From contig DATKEG010000083.1 of the NCBI GenBank assembly GCA_035544515.1, positions 1-8,951 on the forward strand: a DNA stretch of 8,951 nucleotides, written 5' to 3'. Made by a program: the position numbers and the translations under genes. The notes below the pieces were generated by a model, which was not told the origin of the DNA, searched no databases, and saw only the letters and a program-made list of their open reading frames with translations. The DNA comes from DATKEG01 sp035544515 (GTDB lineage: Bacteria > Acidobacteriota > Vicinamibacteria > Fen-336). Of the stretch, positions 1-5,136 are shown one piece after another (positions within the stretch are counted from its first letter, which is position 1; every line of letters begins with the position of its first letter).

Positions 1-1
1 C

Positions 2-115
2 CACACCCACCCGTCGCTGCAGGTCCTGAGCGTGCCGGGAGGGTCCGACCGGTGCGTGCTCGAGCCCGACCGGCCCTGCGTGCAGAGCCACGCCTGCCGG
101 ACCCTCGGACACTGA
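2..115 (+). CDS. 3' end of an unrecognised gene (partial, Cys-containing C-terminus)
   Basis: The frame is open from the window edge to a TGA at 113-115 and gives 37 residues. Thirty-five of the 37 codons end in G or C, the pattern of the real genes here, while frame 1 has many A/T third positions, so this is very probably the tail of a true gene. The peptide has three cysteines (residues 18, 26 and 32 of the visible part, spaced C-x7-C-x5-C) in a basic, Pro-containing context and ends RTLGH. The cysteines could bind a metal or form disulfides, but I do not recognise the family and assign no function. dinB follows 27 to 36 bp downstream on the same strand, so read-through into dinB is possible. 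Confidence 0.65.
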   Translation, partial: HTHPSLQVLSVPGGSDRCVLEPDRPCVQSHACRTLGH

Positions 116-138
116 CCCCGCCGGGCCGGACGCCACCC

Positions 139-144
139 TAGAAT
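139..144 (+). promoter_or_regulatory. Candidate -10 element for dinB (leaderless start)
   Basis: TAGAAT fits the TANNNT -10 pattern and lies 7 nt before the ATG at 152, so the first transcribed base could be the A of that ATG. No Shine-Dalgarno sequence precedes either possible start. No good -35 is seen at 16-18 bp; CTGACC at 112-117 is too far, with a 21-bp spacer. The call rests on one hexamer plus spacing. Confidence 0.35.
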
Positions 145-151
145 GTCCGCC

Positions 152-1336
152 ATGGCCGCGCGCGCGATCCTGCACGTGGACATGGACGCCTTCTACGCCG
201 CGGTCGAGCAGCGCGACCGGCCCCCTCTACGCGGCCGGCCGGTGATCGTCGGCGCCGATCCCCGGGGGGGCCGCGGCCGCGGGGTGGTGGCCACCGCGTC
301 CTACGAGGCGCGCCTCTTCGGCGTGCACAGCGCCATGCCCATCTCCCAGGCCTGGCGGTTGTGCCCGCAGGGCTGCTACGTCCCGCCGGACATGGCCAAG
401 TACGCGCGCGTGTCGGGCCAGGTGATGGAGATCCTGCGGCGGTTCACGGACTGCGTGGAGCCGATCTCGATCGACGAGGCGTTCCTCGACGTCACCGCCA
501 GCCGGCGCGCGCTCGGGACCGGCGAGACGATCGCGCAGGCGCTCAAGGACGTGGTACGCAAGGAGACGTCGCTGACGGCCTCGGTGGGCGTGGCGACGTC
601 CAAGCTCGTGGCCAAGGTGGCCTCCGACCTGCGCAAGCCGGACGGTCTCGTGGTGGTGCCGCCGGGCGGCGAAGCCGCCCTGCTCGCCCCCTTGCCCGTG
701 CGCCGCCTGTGGGGCGTGGGGCCGAAGATGGAGGAGGCCCTCGCGCGGCTCGGCGTGTCCACGATCGGCGAGCTGGCCGCGCTCGACCCCGCGCGGCTCG
801 AGCGGCGCCTGGGCACCCACGGCCACGATCTGCTCCTGCTCGCGCGCGGCATCGACGACCGGCCCGTGGTGGCGGCGAGGGACGAGGCCAAGAGCGTCGG
901 CCACGAGCACACCTACGACGTCGACACCGCCGACCTCGGACGGCTGCGGCGGACGTTGCTCGACCTGGCCGACAGCGTGGCGGCGCGGCTGCGCGCGCAC
1001 GGGATGCGCGGGCGCACGGTCACGCTCAAGTACCGCGACGAAGACTTCCGCACGCTCACGCGCGCGGAGACGATCGCGGCGCCGACCGACGCGGGTGACC
1101 GGATCTTCGAGGTGGCCTGGCGCCTGTTCGAGAAGGCGCACGGCGGGAGCAAGGTCCGGCTGCTCGGCGTCTCCGTCTCCGGGTTCGCCGCGGGGCCGCA
1201 GCTCGGCCTTTTCGGCCAGGCTCCCTCGCGGGCGGACGCGCTGCGCGACGTGGTCCGCGAGCGCTTCGGCGACGACGCCCTCACCCGGGCCAGCCTGCTC
1301 TCGCCGCGCGGCGAGCCGCGCGGGCCGCGCCGCTAG
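152..1336 (+). CDS. dinB: DNA polymerase IV (Y-family translesion polymerase)
   Basis: Error-prone, non-processive DNA polymerase that extends past lesions and stalled primer ends in the cytoplasm. The protein is 394 aa from the ATG at 152; an in-frame ATG at 143 would add three residues but overlaps a likely -10 box. The N-terminus has the DMDAFYAAVE motif with metal ligand D10 and aromatic steric-gate residue Y15. SIDEAF supplies the other catalytic acids, D108 and E109. SVGVATSKLVAK and SDLRKPDG are typical of the palm. A helix-hairpin-helix (LWGVGPKMEEAL) follows at about 186-197, then the little-finger domain at about 245-345. A clamp-binding pentapeptide QLGLF sits at 350-354, followed by a 40-residue tail (RERFGDD..TRASLL) that I recall from many bacterial homologues. 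The length is slightly above the 351 aa of the E. coli enzyme. The stop overlaps the stop of the convergent deacetylase gene. No LexA-box-like site is evident upstream. Confidence 0.96.
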   Translation: MAARAILHVDMDAFYAAVEQRDRPPLRGRPVIVGADPRGGRGRGVVATASYEARLFGVHSAMPISQAWRLCPQGCYVPPDMAKYARVSGQVMEILRRFTDCVEPISIDEAFLDVTASRRALGTGETIAQALKDVVRKETSLTASVGVATSKLVAKVASDLRKPDGLVVVPPGGEAALLAPLPVRRLWGVGPKMEEALARLGVSTIGELAALDPARLERRLGTHGHDLLLLARGIDDRPVVAARDEAKSVGHEHTYDVDTADLGRLRRTLLDLADSVAARLRAHGMRGRTVTLKYRDEDFRTLTRAETIAAPTDAGDRIFEVAWRLFEKAHGGSKVRLLGVSVSGFAAGPQLGLFGQAPSRADALRDVVRERFGDDALTRASLLSPRGEPRGPRR

Positions 1337-1350
1337 GACGCGCCGCGCGG
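1316..1350. terminator. Inverted repeat bracketing the dinB/deacetylase convergent stops
   Basis: The self-complementary octamer CCGCGCGG occurs at 1316-1323 and 1343-1350. The two copies can pair as an 8-bp stem with a 19-nt loop that holds both overlapping stop codons (CTAG, 1333-1336). No U-run follows on either strand, so this is not a classical intrinsic terminator. With no intergenic space, any shared transcription stop would have to be such a structure. The structure is seen; the terminator role is inferred. Confidence 0.35.
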
Positions 1351-4038
1351 ACGGCTGACGAGGTTCGCGAGCAGGCGCCACGCTCCCGGAGTGCCCGCGG
1401 GGATCTGGCGGAACAGACCCAGGCCGACGTAGGTCCAGGTCCCCCGGCCGACCTTCGCTTCGACGAGGGCGCCCTTCTTCTCGCCCGGGTTGTTCGGGAA
1501 CGGGTCCGTCATCGAGACCAGCTCCCGGTAGCGCGGGTCGCGCGCCTCGAGGAAGTAGAGGCCGCGCTCCTGCACCCAGCCGGCCCAGTCGGCCGGGCCG
1601 AGGCGGTTGGGCCGGTTGAACAGCGGGTGGGCGGGGTGGAGCACCTCGACCGGAGCGTTCTCGTCCGAGACGCGGGCGGAGCTGACGGCCGCCGGGTACG
1701 GCGCGAACGGGCTGTCGGTCGTCGCCGGCCGGGTGTAGATCATCCCATCCGAACGAGGCGTCTCCACGAGCACGTTGAACTCGAACTTGTTGTACTGCAC
1801 GACGACGTGCCCACCCTGCTCCAGGTAGCGCAGCAGCCGGTGGTGGTTGGCCTTGAGGTCGGCGCGCGTCTGGTAGGCGCGGATGCCGGTGACGATGGTG
1901 GTGAATCGCGCGAGGTCCCCGTAGGCGAGGTCGTCCGGGCCGAGGAGGGTCACCCGCGCGCCGAGCTGGCGCAGGGCGTCGGCGATTTCGTCGCCCGCTC
2001 CCATGACGTAGCCCACGGACACGCCGGGAAGGAGGCGCACGTCGAGCAGGCGCACGCGCGCGGCGGCCGGCCGGATCATCTGGCGCTCCTGCACGTGCGG
2101 GTAGGCGATGACCTGCACGCCCTCGCGGTGCACGCCGCCTTCCCGCGTGGCCACGGCCTTCATCTCCAGCAGGCCGGGCGCGACGCCGGTGGGCGGCCTG
2201 GCGTGGAACCGGGCGCCGAGGCTCTCGCCCTCGAAGCCGAAGGCCAGCGCGGCCTCGCCGGGCTCGACCCTCCAGCCCGGGGGCGCCTCGAGACGGACGC
2301 GCGCGGCCACCCGGCCCTTGACGTTGTTGACGACCGTGACGCGGAGCTCCGTGGCGCCCCGCGCGGGCAGCGGCACCACCGCCAGCGCCGGCGTGACGTG
2401 CACGGAGAGCGCGGGCACGACCTGCGTGACCTTCTGCTTCTCGCCGCCGGTCGGCCCCTCGTAGCGCCAGATCGCGGGACGCTCGAGCGTCGCCTCCGCG
2501 CCGGCCGCGCGATAACGGAGCGAAGCCACGAGGTCGGGCGGACCGAAGGGCATCGTGTCGTGCGCGGGCACGTCCAGCTCGAAGCGGTCCGCGCCCGGGG
2601 GACGGCGCCAATACGGCTGCGTGTAGCGCGCGCGCGGCGCGGCCGTCACCTCGAAGCGCGCCTGAACGCGCTGGCCGGGCGCCAGCACGCGCGCGGCCAC
2701 CGGCTCGACCGGCCCCGCCTTCCATCCCCGGGGCGCGCTCAGCGTGATGGTCTGCACGTCCAGGGGAAGCCGGCCCTGGTTGGCCGCGGTCGCGCTCACG
2801 GTGAAGGACTGCCCGGGCACGACCTTGTCGTCGTCCGACAGCACCTCGAAGGCGATGCCCTGGGCCAGGGCCAGCGCGTCGAGGACGTCCTTCTCCTCGT
2901 CGCCGAGCCGCTCGAGCAGGTCGGCCCGCCCGCCCTCGCGCTCGAGCCGGCCGCGGACCTCGCGCAGGCGGCCGAGGTAGGCGCCCAGGGGCTCCCACGC
3001 CGCCTCGGGCGCTCGCGCGTCGAACGCTTCGCGCGCCGCGTCGGCGCGCGCCTGCAGCGCCGTCAGCTCCTCGCCCAGGCCGGCGGATGCCGGCTCGCCC
3101 GCGCGCGCGAACCGGGTGAGGCCGCCGAGGGACACGTCCACCCCGTCGAGGATGTCGGCTTCCGCGCCCGTCACCGCGGGCTCGCTGTCCACGAGCGTGT
3201 AGACGCCCTGGCCTTCCCCGGGCGCGGAGCGAAGCTGGCTCGTGCCCCCCGAGCGGTGCGACGCCCGGGCGATGCTGCCCAGCTCCTCCCACGACATCCC
3301 GAGCAGCGGATCGAGGGCGCCGGTGGCGAGCGCGACCGGCTCCGCGCCGGGGGGCGTTTCCCTTCCGCCGCCCACGCCGCCCTGGTAGATCTTCCGGGCC
3401 TGCCAGGGCCGCAGTCCCTGGCGGGCGTGCTCGGGGAAGCGCGACGGGTCCGCGGCGGCGCGGAAGGCCTCGGCGGCCAGGCGGGCGGCGGCCTGGTGGT
3501 GCTGGCCGCCGCCGCCCCCGCCCAGCGAGAGCGTCAGCATCACGTCGGGCCGGAACGCGCGCACGACCTTGACCACGTCGCCCAGCGTGGCTTCCTTGCC
3601 CCACTTGTCGAAGGTCTCCTCCACGCTGAACGAGTAGCCGAACTCGTAGGCGCGGGCGAAGTACTGCTCCACCGCGTCGTAACGGTGCACGGCCATCAGC
3701 TCTTCCGTGCGCAGCACGCCCAGCGCCTCGAACAGCTCGGGCCCGATCTCGTTCTGGCCGCCGTCGCCGCGGGTGAGGGTGAGGAGGCCGGTGCGCAGGC
3801 CGAGGCCGCGCGAGAGCCGGACGAGCACGCCGTTGTGCTCGTCGTCGGGGTGCGCGGTCACGTAGAGGACGCGGCCGGTCACGCCCAGGCGCCGGAGCGC
3901 GAGGCCGAGGCCGGCGGCCCCCTGGTCGTAGGGCAGCGGCGCCAGCTGCGCGCGGACGGGAGCGCCGTGGCCCGCCGCGAGCAGGGAGGCGACGAGCAGG
4001 GCCGGCCCGGTACCGCGGCGCGCGAGGGAAGTGGTCAT
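1333..4038 (-). CDS. Secreted PIG-L/LmbE-family deacetylase with C-terminal amidotransferase-like domain
   Basis: Predicted zinc-dependent N-deacetylase, probably acting on an N-acetylated sugar outside the cytoplasmic membrane; the true substrate is unknown. The 901-aa protein starts at ATG 4038, where AGAGAG lies just upstream and a signal peptide begins (basic MTTSLARR, hydrophobic core, VRA/Q cleavage site near residue 30). The open frame further upstream has no such features. The PIG-L domain spans about 55-200: AHPDDE at 62-67 gives the first zinc ligands and catalytic Asp, and GQHHQAA at 178-184 probably gives the remaining His ligand. Residues about 320-395 look helical and charged. 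Regions at about 400-470 and 545-645 look like beta-sandwich, NEW3-type domains (VVPGQSFTVSATAANQG; ATELRVTVVNN). Residues about 660-895 resemble a class I amidotransferase/ThuA-like fold (ALRQLGARVTLLGPDDL, TTIVTGIRAY, YLEQGGHVVVQYN). The protein is far longer than single-domain LmbE enzymes of about 230-270 aa. Confidence 0.9.
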   Translation of the reverse strand: MTTSLARRGTGPALLVASLLAAGHGAPVRAQLAPLPYDQGAAGLGLALRRLGVTGRVLYVTAHPDDEHNGVLVRLSRGLGLRTGLLTLTRGDGGQNEIGPELFEALGVLRTEELMAVHRYDAVEQYFARAYEFGYSFSVEETFDKWGKEATLGDVVKVVRAFRPDVMLTLSLGGGGGGQHHQAAARLAAEAFRAAADPSRFPEHARQGLRPWQARKIYQGGVGGGRETPPGAEPVALATGALDPLLGMSWEELGSIARASHRSGGTSQLRSAPGEGQGVYTLVDSEPAVTGAEADILDGVDVSLGGLTRFARAGEPASAGLGEELTALQARADAAREAFDARAPEAAWEPLGAYLGRLREVRGRLEREGGRADLLERLGDEEKDVLDALALAQGIAFEVLSDDDKVVPGQSFTVSATAANQGRLPLDVQTITLSAPRGWKAGPVEPVAARVLAPGQRVQARFEVTAAPRARYTQPYWRRPPGADRFELDVPAHDTMPFGPPDLVASLRYRAAGAEATLERPAIWRYEGPTGGEKQKVTQVVPALSVHVTPALAVVPLPARGATELRVTVVNNVKGRVAARVRLEAPPGWRVEPGEAALAFGFEGESLGARFHARPPTGVAPGLLEMKAVATREGGVHREGVQVIAYPHVQERQMIRPAAARVRLLDVRLLPGVSVGYVMGAGDEIADALRQLGARVTLLGPDDLAYGDLARFTTIVTGIRAYQTRADLKANHHRLLRYLEQGGHVVVQYNKFEFNVLVETPRSDGMIYTRPATTDSPFAPYPAAVSSARVSDENAPVEVLHPAHPLFNRPNRLGPADWAGWVQERGLYFLEARDPRYRELVSMTDPFPNNPGEKKGALVEAKVGRGTWTYVGLGLFRQIPAGTPGAWRLLANLVSRPRGAS

Positions 4039-4053
4039 CGGTCTCTCTTCGTT

Positions 4054-4085
4054 CGTGAGCGCTGGTTCCCGATTGTACGTGAGCG
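4054..4085. repeat. Direct repeat CGTGAGCG x2 around the deacetylase -10 box
   Basis: CGTGAGCG occurs at 4054-4061 and 4078-4085, with starts 24 bp apart, one on each side of the minus-strand TACAAT box. TTCGTTCG also occurs twice (4048-4055 and 4097-4104), the first copy overlapping the first CGTGAGCG by two bases. The placement over a promoter would suit an operator, but no regulator is identifiable and short repeats arise easily in GC-rich DNA. Confidence 0.3.
4072..4077 (-). promoter_or_regulatory. Candidate -10 element for the deacetylase gene
   Basis: On the minus strand this reads TACAAT, five of six matches to the sigma-70 -10 consensus. It lies 33 bp before the ATG at 4038 and predicts a leader of roughly 25-28 nt that contains the purine-rich AGAGAG ribosome-binding stretch. 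The expected -35 position (4095-4100) reads CGAACG on the minus strand, a poor match, so an activator or another sigma factor may be needed. Confidence 0.45.
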
Positions 4086-4137
4086 ACCGGCGGCCGTTCG
4101 TTCGCGCGCTTCGTCCCAGGGCGCGTGGCCGCGCCGT

Positions 4138-4166
4138 TTGACCTGGCGCGGGCCTGCCGGTAGCGT
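4138..4166 (+). promoter_or_regulatory. Sigma-70-type promoter for the ParB-fold gene
   Basis: TTGACC (4138-4143, five of six -35 matches) is followed by a 17-bp spacer and TAGCGT (4161-4166, TANNNT-type -10). Transcription would start near A4172. This settles the start of the downstream gene: an in-frame TTG at 4166 falls inside the -10 box and cannot be translated from this transcript, whereas the ATG at 4226 leaves a leader of about 54 nt. Confidence 0.55.
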
Positions 4167-4218
4167 TGCGCACCTTTCCCACCCAGTCGGCCCTCCCCTC
4201 CGGCAGGGGGGCCCCGGC

Positions 4219-4223
4219 GGAGG
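4219..4223 (+). promoter_or_regulatory. Ribosome-binding site candidate for the ParB-fold gene
   Basis: GGAGG lies only 2 nt before the ATG at 4226. The sequence matches the Shine-Dalgarno core well but the spacing is shorter than usual; a G-run at 4206-4211 upstream is a weaker alternative. It supports the ATG at 4226 over the upstream TTG. Confidence 0.4.
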
Positions 4224-4225
4224 CG

Positions 4226-5119
4226 ATGGAAGCGCGGGAGAAACCGCCCAGGGACGTACAGGACCTCGCCGCCGGCGTGGAAGCGCACGGTGGCCAGGCC
4301 CTCGCCGCCTACCGGGACCCCATCGGGGGCCACTGGCAGATTTTCGTGCTCCTGCCCATCGCCCAGGTCGCCCCGACGCCGTACCAGCGCGACCTCTCGC
4401 CCACCCACGCCAAGCGGCTGCAGGACGTGGTCAAGAAGATCGACCGCTTCGTGGACCCGATCGTGGCCGTCTCGCCCACGCCCGGCGCGTACTGGACGCC
4501 CAACGGACATCACCGCCTGAAGGTGCTGCAGAAGCTCAAGGCCGAGTGGGTGCCCGCGATCCTGATCCCCGAGCCCGAGGTCGCCTTCCAGATCCTGGCC
4601 CTCAACACGGAGAAGGCGCACAACCTCAAGGAGAAGTCGCTCGAGGTCATCCGCATGTACCGCAGCCTCGCCCTCGAGCGGCCACGCCAGGGCGAGGAGG
4701 ATTTCGCCTTCCAGTTCGAGGCGCCGCACCACGTCACGCTGGGCCTGCTCTACGAGACCAACAAGCGCTTCGCGGGCGGCGCCTTCGCGCCGATCCTGCG
4801 CCGCGTGGACCGGTTCCTTCCGGGGACGTTCGCCAAGACCCTGCCCCAGCGCGAGGCGCGGGCCGAGCTGGTGCGCGAAGCCGACGCCGCCCTGGCCGGG
4901 GCCGTGGACCAGCTCAAGAAGCGTGGCATCCGCCACCCGTTCGTGAAGAACTACGTGCTCGCGCGCACCACTCCGCTCTCGCGGGGGCGCAAGACGCTAC
5001 CGCCCTTCGAGCAGACGTTCGAGAAGCTGCGGGCCAACATCGAGGCCTTCGACCTGTCGAAGGTCCGCTACGACGACATCCAGCGCACCGCCCTGTCCTC
5101 GGCTCCGGCCGGCGACTAA
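4226..5119 (+). CDS. ParB/sulfiredoxin-fold (ParB N-terminal-like) protein, function unknown
   Basis: 297-aa cytoplasmic protein with a ParB N-terminal-like domain. The conserved core runs from about residue 40 to 135: LLPIAQVAPTPYQRDLS, then KKIDRFVDPIVAV, then YWTPNGHHRLKVLQKL, where G94-H95-H96-R97 is the ParB/Srx phosphate-binding box (GERR in chromosomal ParB, G-x-H-R in relatives). Next comes ALNTEKAHNLKEKSLEVIRM at about 125-144. The remainder (about 145-290) includes TLGLLYETNKRFAGGAF and KVRYDDIQ; I find no helix-turn-helix like that of chromosome-partitioning ParB. I recall similar proteins annotated only as ParB N-terminal domain proteins in soil and groundwater phyla. No parA lies next to it, so a partitioning role is not supported. 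ParB-fold domains can bind CTP or ATP or act as nucleases, and none of these can be assigned here. The start is fixed by the promoter and GGAGG. Its stop overlaps that of the convergent membrane-protein gene. Confidence 0.85.
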   Translation: MEAREKPPRDVQDLAAGVEAHGGQALAAYRDPIGGHWQIFVLLPIAQVAPTPYQRDLSPTHAKRLQDVVKKIDRFVDPIVAVSPTPGAYWTPNGHHRLKVLQKLKAEWVPAILIPEPEVAFQILALNTEKAHNLKEKSLEVIRMYRSLALERPRQGEEDFAFQFEAPHHVTLGLLYETNKRFAGGAFAPILRRVDRFLPGTFAKTLPQREARAELVREADAALAGAVDQLKKRGIRHPFVKNYVLARTTPLSRGRKTLPPFEQTFEKLRANIEAFDLSKVRYDDIQRTALSSAPAGD

Positions 5120-5136
5120 TCCCCCGACCCGGCCGG
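5105..5136. terminator. Inverted repeat bracketing the second convergent stop pair
   Basis: The palindromic octamer CCGGCCGG occurs at 5105-5112 and 5129-5136 and can pair as an 8-bp stem with a 16-nt loop containing both overlapping stops (CTAA, 5116-5119). Read in the same direction the match extends to CCGGCCGGCG. No U-run follows. The arrangement parallels the one at 1316-1350. A bidirectional terminator role is an inference. Confidence 0.35.

Noticed and set aside
3508..3525. GCC/CCG-rich microsatellite-like run in the deacetylase gene
   Set aside because: It encodes the glycine run just before the GQHH metal-site motif and is in frame. It is probably a flexible loop and not an independent repeat element.
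4166..4168. TTG at 4166 as the start of the ParB-fold gene
   Set aside because: It lies within the proposed -10 hexamer and has no Shine-Dalgarno. The added 20 residues look non-conserved, and ATG 4226 has GGAGG just upstream.
4180..4182. Start near 4182 for the minus-strand deacetylase, adding 48 residues
   Set aside because: The extension is Arg-rich and lies upstream of the TACAAT promoter box, and it would bury a good signal peptide that begins at ATG 4038.
227..4936. Minus-strand open frame of 1569 codons covering the antisense of dinB, another frame of the deacetylase and the antisense of the ParB-fold gene
   Set aside because: It is low in motif content and Arg/Ala/Gly-biased, and conflicts with dinB catalytic motifs and the deacetylase frame. 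It is a composition artefact.
4226..5119. Chromosome-partitioning parB
   Set aside because: Only the N-terminal ParB-like fold is supported. There is no HTH, no parA neighbour and no parS-like palindrome seen in the window.
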